Source: Alteromonas sp047556435
Lineage (GTDB): Bacteria > Pseudomonadota > Gammaproteobacteria > Enterobacterales > Alteromonadaceae
NCBI RefSeq assembly: GCF_047556435.1
Contig: NZ_CP180210.1
Coordinates: 2,480,001-2,544,000, forward strand
Direction of reading: 5' to 3'
Length of the DNA: 64,000 bases
The number at the start of each line of letters is the position of its first letter. Position 1 is the first letter of the stretch. Below are positions 23,991-32,199 of this stretch, in pieces. The notes under the pieces were generated by a model that did no database searches, was not told the origin of the DNA, and saw only the letters and a program-made list of their open reading frames with translations. The translations under genes and the position numbers were made by a program.

Positions 23991-24872
23991 TTGTTGAAAA
24001 TTTTCAAAAAAGCCAAAGGAAGTGGTAATTTTGGTGGTTTGTTTAGTAATTTTTCCACAATCTCAGCCAGCGTCATTTTACTACTGTGTGTCACTGGCCT
24101 TAGCGCCTGTTCTGATATGTTTGAACCGACAATATCGGAAATTTGTCAGGAACAGGGAGCTTTTTGTACCGACCTCAACCAAGATCATCAATGCCGCTAC
24201 GAAAAAGCAGAGATTATTCGTGATCGCTACTATCACCAGAATGAGGCAACTGACGGCCATAAATACAACTTGCTGTTGAAATTTGAGGATTACCTGTCCT
24301 GTATTGAAAAAGCCGCGCATATTGAGCACAAAAAATTTCGGGATAAAGAAGCCACACGCCTGAAAGGGGTATTAACCGCGAGAAAGGAAATCGATCGTTT
24401 GTCCAGAGAGACCCGTCAGTCTTCTGACCCTTACCTTTCTTATTATCAGTGGTCTCGCTATGGTCATGAGGACGCACTGCAGCGCTTCATGCATTATAGC
24501 CGCACCGGTCAGGTTACAGATCCTGAGTTGCTGATTAACCTGGCTTCCATACAGGTAAAAGACGATCTCGATGCGACTGTAAATACGCTATACAAAGCAC
24601 TATCGCTTTATCAGAACAGTGAAGATGTCGATGAAGAAATTTATGCCACGTTAGTCACCATCGGTATGGAAAAAGAAAATTACCGTATGGCTTATGTGTG
24701 GTCAGGCGTGCTTGCTAACTACAATGACAACGTGAACACGTCCCAGCAACAAGCTATCGCACAACAATTCGAACTGCCTGTGAAAGTATTAAATGAGGTA
24801 ACTGACGATATTACATCGGCGCTCGACAGCGGTGAGTTTGATGCACAGTCTCTGGGACTTTATCGTCTCTGA
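23991..24872 (+). CDS. DUF2989-family lipoprotein
   Basis: The 293-residue protein has a lipoprotein signal with lipobox LSAC (Cys about 40), preceded by a hydrophobic stretch and a long basic N-terminus (KIFKKAKGSG). The mature part has paired cysteines (ICQEQGAFC and HQCRYE, with SCIE further on) and a helical C-terminal half resembling Sel1/TPR-type repeats. It matches DUF2989, known from Shewanella, Vibrio and Alteromonas, of unknown function. The start is TTG at 23991, with GAGGGAA about 9 bases upstream; the next TTG is equally placed. It is divergent from the long-GAPDH gene. Confidence 0.82.
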   Translation: MLKIFKKAKGSGNFGGLFSNFSTISASVILLLCVTGLSACSDMFEPTISEICQEQGAFCTDLNQDHQCRYEKAEIIRDRYYHQNEATDGHKYNLLLKFEDYLSCIEKAAHIEHKKFRDKEATRLKGVLTARKEIDRLSRETRQSSDPYLSYYQWSRYGHEDALQRFMHYSRTGQVTDPELLINLASIQVKDDLDATVNTLYKALSLYQNSEDVDEEIYATLVTIGMEKENYRMAYVWSGVLANYNDNVNTSQQQAIAQQFELPVKVLNEVTDDITSALDSGEFDAQSLGLYRL

Positions 24873-24959
24873 CACAACAATTTTGAAAGCAACTTTCAGT
24901 AAAAACAGGCGAAGTTTTTCGTGATACCCAGTATTTGTGGCCAGAATATTACGCTGACT

Positions 24960-25433
24960 TCACAAAGCTGGTTGTTTTTTATCCATTAGTTCAGTTTGCG
25001 AAAACAAATCCATACTGCCTTCCTGGCAATTCGCTGCATAAATAAAACCGTGAGCCTCCAGCCATTCACATGCCGGCTCAAAGGCAGCAAATAAGCACAC
25101 AGTAATTCCAAGATCCTGATAAATTCTGAAAAGGTGAGACTGAGTATTAATAAGTGGATTATCCGACAAATTTACAATGGCGACTGCCCGTAAGCCGACC
25201 TGACTGGCACGAACAATCTCTGGTTTCAATAATTCTGACACGCCTTCCGACATCTCAAGCCCCTGATGCAGAACAATCAAATCCCCCCACTTCGTGGTTC
25301 TGAGCCTGTCAACATTACTTCTGTATACATTAACGAACTCCCCTACTTCGCGGGTCGTCCAGTGTCCGGCAGCATGGGTAAGCATCACTCCATTGGCAGG
25401 CACAGTATGAAACCGGGTAATTTTAATCATCAC
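24960..25433 (-). CDS. Uncharacterised alpha/beta protein (157 aa)
   Basis: I do not recognise this protein. It begins MMIKITRFHTVPANGVMLTH, has no signal peptide and alternates predicted strands and helices (WGDLIVLHQG, LRAVAIVNLSDN, LGITVCLFAAF), a pattern reminiscent of SpoIIAA/STAS-like folds of proteins that act as switches. The last third has EPACEWLEAHGF, which resembles the end of STAS-like helices. Two ATG codons start it; either may be used. The gene is a single unit between the DUF2989 lipoprotein and msrB, both facing away or separate. Confidence 0.7.
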   Translation of the reverse strand: MMIKITRFHTVPANGVMLTHAAGHWTTREVGEFVNVYRSNVDRLRTTKWGDLIVLHQGLEMSEGVSELLKPEIVRASQVGLRAVAIVNLSDNPLINTQSHLFRIYQDLGITVCLFAAFEPACEWLEAHGFIYAANCQEGSMDLFSQTELMDKKQPAL

Positions 25434-25719
25434 GATTGTCTGAAAAAGTAACTACAAACTAAACATACTTCAGGTGTGCAGGAATGCAAGACGTTGTGAG
25501 AAATTTTGTGCGCAAAGCACTTCATAATCGGCGCAACGGTATGGCGACTGATATGGCGGACAACGTGAAATAAATGCCTTATACCCCGGCAACCGCGCGC
25601 CAGCAATCAGCGGGCAGAACATTGATAGTAGTGCAGGGAAATGGAAGAGTTCGGTAAAGGCGCGACGAGGATCTATAACCCTCAGGGCCAGCTTGATGAA
25701 AACTGCTACGTGAGGCCCG

Positions 25720-26115
25720 CTAGCCGGGCACCACATCATTGCTGTCCGACTTGAAGGTCATTGACAGTGAATTCACACAGTATCGCTGCCCAGTCGGCTC
25801 AGGACCGTCAGGAAACACATGACCTAAATGCGCATCACAGGATTTACAAAATATCTCTACGCGGCGCATGCCATGCGTCAAATCTTCCCGGTACCCAACA
25901 TTTTCATCATCAAGTTGCTTAAAAAACGATGGCCACCCGCAGCCAGCATCAAACTTTGTATCTGAGGGGAAAAGCGGTGCACCGCAGCATTTACACACAT
26001 AGGTGCCACTGCGACTCTCATCGAGCAAAACACCGGTAAAAGGCCTCTCCGTAGCAGCTTCACGAGTCACACGGTACTCTTCATCTGATAAGATTTCACG
26101 CCACTTTTCACTCAT
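25720..26115 (-). CDS. msrB: Peptide-methionine (R)-S-oxide reductase
   Basis: MsrB reduces the R form of methionine sulfoxide in proteins with thioredoxin as donor. The 131-residue protein has the four zinc cysteines as CKCC (Cys45 region) and CKSC, the GCGWPSF motif and the catalytic cysteine in GQRYCVNS. There is no signal peptide, so it acts in the cytoplasm. Thioredoxin reductase, which would supply electrons, lies elsewhere in the window at 51932. The gene lies 27 bases from gnd and is read the same way, so gnd and msrB may share a transcript. Confidence 0.96.
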   Translation of the reverse strand: MSEKWREILSDEEYRVTREAATERPFTGVLLDESRSGTYVCKCCGAPLFPSDTKFDAGCGWPSFFKQLDDENVGYREDLTHGMRRVEIFCKSCDAHLGHVFPDGPEPTGQRYCVNSLSMTFKSDSNDVVPG

Positions 26116-26141
26116 TTTCAGGCTTCCTCAGCTACTGCAAA

Positions 26142-27695
26142 CTACTTCTTGATAGCCACCTGAGGTCTGGCTGGATCACTCCAGTTCAGGTGATACTTTT
26201 TACCTGCAGGTTTATCGACACGTTGATACGTATGTGCACCAAAGTAATCACGCTGCCCCTGCAACAGGTTGGCAGGTAACACTGCGGTGCGGTAGCTATC
26301 ATAATAGCTCAGTGCGGACATCATCGCCGGACACGGTACGCCTGCCAGTGTCGCTTTGGCAATCGACTCGCGCCAGTCGGACTGGAATTGCGCAATCTGG
26401 TCAGAGAAAAACGGGTCCATTAACAAATTAGACAGCTCCTCGTTATTCTCATAGGCTTTCGCGATGGACTGCAGGAATACAGCGCGAATAATACACCCCG
26501 CCCGCCAGATTTTGGCAATTTCACCAAAGTCCAGCGACCAGCCATGCTCTTTGGCTGCAATTGCCATTAGCTGGAAGCCCTGTGCATAGGCGCAGATTTT
26601 TGAACAATATAGTGCCTGCTCCAGCTTATTCACCACAGAGAGTTTCTCTTCATCGGATAGCGATAACGCTTCCGGGCCTGACAGCGTCTGGCTGGCTGCC
26701 ATCCGTTCGTCTTTTAACGATGACAGGCTTCGGGCAAATACCGCAGAGGTAATCGTTTGGGCAGGGCTGCCAACCTGAAGCGCACTAACCGCGGTCCACA
26801 AGCCCGTCCCCTTCTGGCCTGCTTTATCCAGAATTACGTCCACCAGCGGCACGTTAGTTTCCGGATCCATCTGTTCAAGCACTTCCGCACTGATTTCCAT
26901 CAGGTAGCTGTTAAGCTTGCCCTCATTCCACTGACGAAATACTGCAGCAATCTCGGCGGCTGACATATGCAGTGCTTCGCGCATCATATGATAGGTTTCG
27001 CAGATTAACTGCATGTCGGCATATTCAATACCGTTGTGCACCATTTTGACATAGTGACCGGCACCTACCGGACCAATATAGGTGGCGCAGGATTCACCTT
27101 CGGTTACCGGCTTACCGGGCGTAAATGACTCAATTGGCTTACCGGTTTCAGGATCCACTTTAGCGGCTATAGCAGTAAGTACCGGCTCAAGACGAGTCCA
27201 GGCATACGGATTACCGGATGGCATAAGAGACGGGCCGAAACGCGCGCCAACTTCACCACCAGACACCGCAGTAGAGAAAAAGATAAATTTACCTTTGTAG
27301 TGCTCTTCGCGGGTTACGGAATCAGTCCACAGGCTATTGCCGGTATCGACAACAATGTCGTCGGCATGTATGCCGGCATCAATCAGGTGATTACAAACGT
27401 GGTCTACCGGATCTCCGGCAGGTACTGAAAGGATAATTAAATGTGGTGTCTTAAGCTTACTGAGTAATTCGGTGTAGGAACTACACCCTTCAACACGGGG
27501 GGCAGCGTCACTGTGACGCTCATCTGCATCTTTTTGCAGAATCGCATCTACTTTGTGTTGGTCCAGATCAAAACAGGCAACGCGATAGCCGTGATCTGCC
27601 AGGTTCATTGTCAGGTTGCTTCCCATTACTCCCAAACCAATAAAACCAATGTCACAAAGCGTGTCCGCCTGTGCTGTTACACCATCATTTTGCAT
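26142..27695 (-). CDS. gnd: 6-Phosphogluconate dehydrogenase, decarboxylating
   Basis: Gnd oxidises and decarboxylates 6-phosphogluconate to ribulose-5-phosphate with NADP, the last step of the oxidative pentose-phosphate branch. The 517-residue protein has the Rossmann motif GFIGLGVMGSNL, the SGGEVGARFGPSLMPSG motif and the catalytic VGAGHYVKMVHNGIEYADMQ (Lys and His). It is longer than E. coli Gnd (468): extra residues include a DPETGKPIESFTPGKP loop before the catalytic motif and part of the C-terminus. The ATG at 27695 has GAGGA about 8 bases upstream; the open frame further upstream is not used. It is 152 bp downstream of glgX. Confidence 0.95.
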   Translation of the reverse strand: MQNDGVTAQADTLCDIGFIGLGVMGSNLTMNLADHGYRVACFDLDQHKVDAILQKDADERHSDAAPRVEGCSSYTELLSKLKTPHLIILSVPAGDPVDHVCNHLIDAGIHADDIVVDTGNSLWTDSVTREEHYKGKFIFFSTAVSGGEVGARFGPSLMPSGNPYAWTRLEPVLTAIAAKVDPETGKPIESFTPGKPVTEGESCATYIGPVGAGHYVKMVHNGIEYADMQLICETYHMMREALHMSAAEIAAVFRQWNEGKLNSYLMEISAEVLEQMDPETNVPLVDVILDKAGQKGTGLWTAVSALQVGSPAQTITSAVFARSLSSLKDERMAASQTLSGPEALSLSDEEKLSVVNKLEQALYCSKICAYAQGFQLMAIAAKEHGWSLDFGEIAKIWRAGCIIRAVFLQSIAKAYENNEELSNLLMDPFFSDQIAQFQSDWRESIAKATLAGVPCPAMMSALSYYDSYRTAVLPANLLQGQRDYFGAHTYQRVDKPAGKKYHLNWSDPARPQVAIKK

Positions 27696-27847
27696 AGGAT
27701 AATCCTCACGTTTCAGATGGGTGCGCATCATACCATCCGCTGGAGATATGAACAGACTTCCCGACCGTGTTTTTGAAGAATTCGATAAACTTGCTGTAAA
27801 CAACATCGCTGGTAACAGCGCCACCTTGCCTGATGGCTGATTTTCCG

Positions 27848-29935
27848 TCAGCGTGCCTGTTGATTGTAACTGAACAATGCCATACTGCGTCCCGCCTGCA
27901 AAAATACTCGCTGTATACAAATTGCGGGTTGCTCACCCACCGACCCATATCGGGTATCCAGGTGCAACGTCCAGCCACCGCGCACGGAAAGCGCCGGCAA
28001 ATTAAATCTGACATCGTTATCACTGGCATTGACGCACAAAAACCAATGTTCCTGATCATGTTCACCGTCGTTACAGCCCCGTATTTCGACACCGAAGGCT
28101 TTGTTATGCGCGGCCTGCCAATCCTCGGATGCTTTGTCGGTACCATCGGGTTTGTACCAGTTAATCGCTGCGACGTTGTAACCGTTGTAAAAACGGTCAT
28201 CCTCAAGGTTCATACGGCTAAGCAGCTCACTGCTTTGTCGTAATGTAATTACATGCCGGCAAAAAGTAAGAAAATCCTGCTTACGCTTGTTGAGGTTCCA
28301 GTCGTACCAGTTAAGCGCATTGTCCTGACAATATGCATTGTTGTTTCCCTGTTGCGTTTTGCTAAGCTCATCGCCACCTAAAATATGCGGCGTCCCCTGA
28401 GAAAATAGCAGGGTCGCGAACAGGTTTCGTTTTTGCCGTTCACGCAGCGACAGGATATTCTGCTCTTGAGTTTCCCCTTCATGCCCGTAATTTGCAGAGA
28501 GGTTATGGCCGTGTCCATCGCGATTATCTTCTCCGTTCGCCTGATTATGGCGCTCTGAATAGCTCACCAGGTCGTGCAGGGTAAAGCCGTCGTGATAGGT
28601 CACATGATTGACTGAGGTGTTAATGTGACGCTGGCCCTTATGAAAGATGTCTTTTGAGCCCATCAAGCGGGTTGCAAAGTCAGCAGCGAGACCTTCATCG
28701 CCACGCCAGAATGCACGTACGGTGTCCCGGTACTGATCATTCACTTCCAGCCAGGAGGTCGGAAAGTTACCCACCTGGTAGCCGCCCGGCCCGATATCCC
28801 AGGGCTCGGCAATCAGGACGACATCTTTTAACACCGGATCTTGTGAGATAGCCCGTAATAATCCCGCGTTTTTGCGATACTGCTGGGGATCCCGTCCCAG
28901 GCAGACGGCAAGATCAAAACGAAAACCGTCTACACCAATCACTTGCACCCAGTGACGTAACGCATCCATGACCAGCGCCGTCATATTCGCCTGTGCGGTA
29001 TGAATCGTATTGCCACATCCAGAGTGGTTAGAATATACCAGCTCGCCGTCAGCGGACTGCTCAAGTAAATAGGATTGATATGGGCTGAACCCTTTGAAAG
29101 ACAGAATCGGCCCCCCTTTCCCGCCTTCCGCAGTATGATTGAAGACAACATCAACAATCACCTCCAGCCCTGCTCTGTGATAGCAATCTACCATGTGCCT
29201 GATTTCAGCAAGCGCGTCGCGGATCCCATAGCGGGGTTCTGGCGCAAAAAAGTTTACCGGATTATAACCCCAGTAATTTGTCAGGCCCTTTTCGGTGATA
29301 TAAGGCTCAGGCATGAAGCTGGCCAAAGGCATGAACTGGACAGTGGTAACGCCAAGTGCCACCAGATGGTTAAGCACTTCCGGATGACAGGCACCAAGGT
29401 ATTTCCCCTGCTCTGATTCTGGTACATCTGGATGCAGCTTTGTGAGCCCTTTCACGTGTGTTTCGTAAATAACTCGCTTATGCGGGGCTATTGAGGGTCT
29501 GAGTGCAGAGGGAGCCGAGTAGCGATGCGCATCTACCACAACACTTTTCGCCACCATAAAATGCGAGTCATTGGCGTATTGCCTGGCGTTCCAGTGCATG
29601 GGGCGGCTGAGCTTCTTCGCGTAAGGGTCAATAAGCAGCTTGTCGGTAGGTGCGCTATGAAGTTGTCCATCTCCCCTGTCAACACGATATCCGTATAATT
29701 GACCGTGTGTTATGTCAGGTACGAATCCATGCCATACATCGCCGCTTTTACCAGGCAACAGAACTTCACTTAATGGCTCTTCCGTATCATTATGGTAAAG
29801 ACAAAGCAGCACAGCCCGGGCATCCGGACTGTACACCGCAAAGTTACACCCTTTCTCGGTTACCGTAGCACCTAATGGTACAGGTTGCCCCGTGGTAACC
29901 ACTGAAAGCGCTGATGTGTCGACTTTTGCGTCCAC
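27848..29935 (-). CDS. glgX: Glycogen debranching enzyme GlgX
   Basis: GlgX hydrolyses alpha-1,6 branches of phosphorylase-limit glycogen. The 695-residue protein has an N-terminal CBM48-type domain (from PVPLGATVTEKGCNFAVYSP) and a GH13 barrel. Visible catalytic elements are VIVDVVFNHTAEG, DGFRFDLA (nucleophile Asp), LIAEPWDIG (acid/base Glu) and VTYHDGFTLHD (His-Asp). It starts 2 bases after the glgB stop, so the two are in one operon. glgC and glgA, which would make the glycogen, are not in this window. Length is close to E. coli GlgX (657), with a longer C-terminus. Confidence 0.95.
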   Translation of the reverse strand: MDAKVDTSALSVVTTGQPVPLGATVTEKGCNFAVYSPDARAVLLCLYHNDTEEPLSEVLLPGKSGDVWHGFVPDITHGQLYGYRVDRGDGQLHSAPTDKLLIDPYAKKLSRPMHWNARQYANDSHFMVAKSVVVDAHRYSAPSALRPSIAPHKRVIYETHVKGLTKLHPDVPESEQGKYLGACHPEVLNHLVALGVTTVQFMPLASFMPEPYITEKGLTNYWGYNPVNFFAPEPRYGIRDALAEIRHMVDCYHRAGLEVIVDVVFNHTAEGGKGGPILSFKGFSPYQSYLLEQSADGELVYSNHSGCGNTIHTAQANMTALVMDALRHWVQVIGVDGFRFDLAVCLGRDPQQYRKNAGLLRAISQDPVLKDVVLIAEPWDIGPGGYQVGNFPTSWLEVNDQYRDTVRAFWRGDEGLAADFATRLMGSKDIFHKGQRHINTSVNHVTYHDGFTLHDLVSYSERHNQANGEDNRDGHGHNLSANYGHEGETQEQNILSLRERQKRNLFATLLFSQGTPHILGGDELSKTQQGNNNAYCQDNALNWYDWNLNKRKQDFLTFCRHVITLRQSSELLSRMNLEDDRFYNGYNVAAINWYKPDGTDKASEDWQAAHNKAFGVEIRGCNDGEHDQEHWFLCVNASDNDVRFNLPALSVRGGWTLHLDTRYGSVGEQPAICIQRVFLQAGRSMALFSYNQQAR

Positions 29936-29937
29936 AC

Positions 29938-32121
29938 TTACTCCTGTTCAAAGGTTATAAACAGCGTGGCCAGAGGTGGAAGAGATACTTCGATAGAGTG
30001 CGGCTGATGGTTCCATGGCTGGTCATCTGCATGCATCACGCTGTTAATGGGATATTCACTACCCCAAAATACCTGACTGTCGGTATTCAATGCAACTTTA
30101 TAATCGCCTGCATCCTGAACGCCTAACCTGAACTGCGGACGCGGAACGGGCGTGAAGTTGCTGATGATATACACCTTTTGCTTTCTGTCTGCAGAAAAAC
30201 GCACGAACGACAGCACGCTTTGTCCGGCATTTTCATGATCTACCCAGGCAAACCCCTCGGGTTGGTTATCCAGCTCATGAAGTGCCGGTAACGCTCGATA
30301 GGTCTGATTTAGTGTGCGGTACAGGTGTTGGATCCCCTTGTGCTTATCAAATTCCAGTAGCCCCCAATCAAGGCCAGTATCATGATTCCACTCGCAGCTC
30401 TGTCCCAGCTCGTTGCCCATAAAATTTAGCTTTTTACCCGGATGCCCGTACATAAATGCCGCATAACAGCGCATGTTAGCCGCCTGCTGCCATTCGTCAC
30501 CCGGCATTTTGCCAATCAGGCTGCCTTTGCCATGCACCACTTCATCATGAGAAATTGGCAACACGAAGTTTTCATCGAACGCGTAAACCATGGAGAACGT
30601 AATATCACCATGATGATAGCGGCGATAGGCGGGATCCTTACTGATGAAATGCAAAGAATCATGCATCCAGCCCATGTTCCACTTGAATCCAAAGCCAAGT
30701 CCGCCGTCGAAAACGGGCCGCGAGACTTTTGGAAACGATGTCGACTCTTCGGCGATGGTCATTGCGTGGGGGAAGTGCTTATATACTTCCTCGTTCATCC
30801 AGCGTAATAAACTGATGGCTTCATAGTTTTCATTGCCGCCATCAACATTCGGGATCCATTCGCCGTCATTTCGAGAATAGTCCAGATACAACATAGAGGC
30901 CACGGCATCGACGCGCAGACCATCGATGTGAAATTTGTCCAGCCAGTAAAGTGCGTTAGCAACCAGGAACTGTCGCACCGCCCCTTTCCCAAAATCGTAA
31001 ATACAGGAATTCCAATCCGGATGCCAGCCACGGCGAGGATCCTCATACTCGTAGACATGACTACCGTCAAACCTTGCCAGACCGTGACCGTCTTCAGGAA
31101 AATGCGCAGGCACCCAATCAATAATGACACCAATACCAGCCTGATGAGCAGTATCGACAAAGTACTTAAAGTCGTCAGGCGTGCCAAAGCGGCTGGTTGG
31201 CGCAAACAGGCCGACCGGCTGATACCCCCACGATCCATCGAATGGAAATTCAGAGACAGGTAACAGCTCCAGGTGGGTATAGCCCATTTCTTTGACATAA
31301 CTGATCAAATCATCTGCCAGTTCCCGGTAACTGAGGTAGCGCGCTGAGCTTTCCTCCCCCGGACGTTTCCAGGACCCTAGGTGCACCTCATAGATACACA
31401 TTGCAGAACGGTATTTGTCTTTTTTGCGCGCTTCCATCCAGTCATTATCATTCCACTGATAGTTGTCGTGGTAATAAACTCTTGATGCATGCGAGGGATA
31501 TTGTTCAGCGTGAAAGCCAACCGGGTCAGCTTTGTGTGGCAAATCATTGCCCGCACTGTCTTTAATTTGGTACTTATACCTCTCACCTTGCTGCAATCCG
31601 GGGATAACCAGCACCCAATAACCCAGTTCCGTTTTCTGCATGGGGTGACTGCGCCCGTCCCAGCCATTGAAATCACCAATTAGTGATACCGCGCTGGCGT
31701 TGGGTGCATACACTGCAAACCGAATAGCATGCACCTCGCCTTTGCCATCAGAGATGGTTATTGGCTGTGCCCCCGCCTGTCGGTATAAATTCGCTGGCTG
31801 GTGATCAATAAAATGGACCGCATGGTAGGCGTCCTGAGTAAACTGGTACGGATCCAGAACTTTATAGGTGTCGTTGCCTCTTGTTACATGCAGTGTATAG
31901 CGTTCGTCATCTTTCAGTGGCACCGCAGCACTGAATAAGTCGCTGTCATTCTGGCGAACCAGTGATATCGGTTTTTTGCGACTTCCAACGATTGCGGCCT
32001 TTACCTCTGTCGCGCCGGGTAGCCAGGCTGTCACCACCTTATTTTTTCCCTGCTGTTGAGGGCCAAGAATTGAGAACGGGTGGGGACATTTTGCCCATGC
32101 AAGTTGCTGCTCAATCTGCAT
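29938..32121 (-). CDS. glgB: 1,4-alpha-glucan branching enzyme
   Basis: GlgB makes alpha-1,6 branches in glycogen by cutting and re-attaching chain segments. The 727-residue protein has two N-terminal CBM48-like domains (YAPNASAVSLIGDFNGWDG is the second), the GH13 catalytic domain with DWVPAHFP, DGLRVDAVASM (nucleophile Asp), TIAEEST (acid/base Glu) and LPISHDEVVHGKGSL (His-Asp), and a C-terminal beta domain. Length equals that of E. coli GlgB (728). It is followed after 2 bases by glgX and preceded by malQ, from which it is separated by a terminator-like hairpin. Confidence 0.96.
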   Translation of the reverse strand: MQIEQQLAWAKCPHPFSILGPQQQGKNKVVTAWLPGATEVKAAIVGSRKKPISLVRQNDSDLFSAAVPLKDDERYTLHVTRGNDTYKVLDPYQFTQDAYHAVHFIDHQPANLYRQAGAQPITISDGKGEVHAIRFAVYAPNASAVSLIGDFNGWDGRSHPMQKTELGYWVLVIPGLQQGERYKYQIKDSAGNDLPHKADPVGFHAEQYPSHASRVYYHDNYQWNDNDWMEARKKDKYRSAMCIYEVHLGSWKRPGEESSARYLSYRELADDLISYVKEMGYTHLELLPVSEFPFDGSWGYQPVGLFAPTSRFGTPDDFKYFVDTAHQAGIGVIIDWVPAHFPEDGHGLARFDGSHVYEYEDPRRGWHPDWNSCIYDFGKGAVRQFLVANALYWLDKFHIDGLRVDAVASMLYLDYSRNDGEWIPNVDGGNENYEAISLLRWMNEEVYKHFPHAMTIAEESTSFPKVSRPVFDGGLGFGFKWNMGWMHDSLHFISKDPAYRRYHHGDITFSMVYAFDENFVLPISHDEVVHGKGSLIGKMPGDEWQQAANMRCYAAFMYGHPGKKLNFMGNELGQSCEWNHDTGLDWGLLEFDKHKGIQHLYRTLNQTYRALPALHELDNQPEGFAWVDHENAGQSVLSFVRFSADRKQKVYIISNFTPVPRPQFRLGVQDAGDYKVALNTDSQVFWGSEYPINSVMHADDQPWNHQPHSIEVSLPPLATLFITFEQE

Positions 32122-32131
32122 GTATAACTCC

Positions 32132-32160
32132 TATAAAAAGCCCGTGGGATCACGGGCTTT
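32132..32160 (-). terminator. Terminator or attenuator between malQ and glgB
   Basis: AAAGCCCGTG-4-CACGGGCTTT forms a perfect 10 bp stem on a 4-base loop, followed on the minus strand by TT and ATAGG (T-run of five including the stem's end). It lies 39 bases after the malQ stop and 11 bases before the glgB start. That position means glgB either has its promoter inside or beyond this hairpin, or is fed by read-through from malQ. Confidence 0.8.
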
Positions 32161-32199
32161 ACGTTTCTGTATATAGCGTAGGTCAGTCAATAGGAAAAA

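Noticed and set aside
25470..25739. 89-codon open frame next to msrB
   Set aside because: It overlaps the msrB end, has no ribosome site, and shows no conserved pattern.
27696..27920. In-frame extension of gnd upstream of 27695
   Set aside because: The extension overlaps the end of glgX, and GAGGA lies just before the ATG at 27695.
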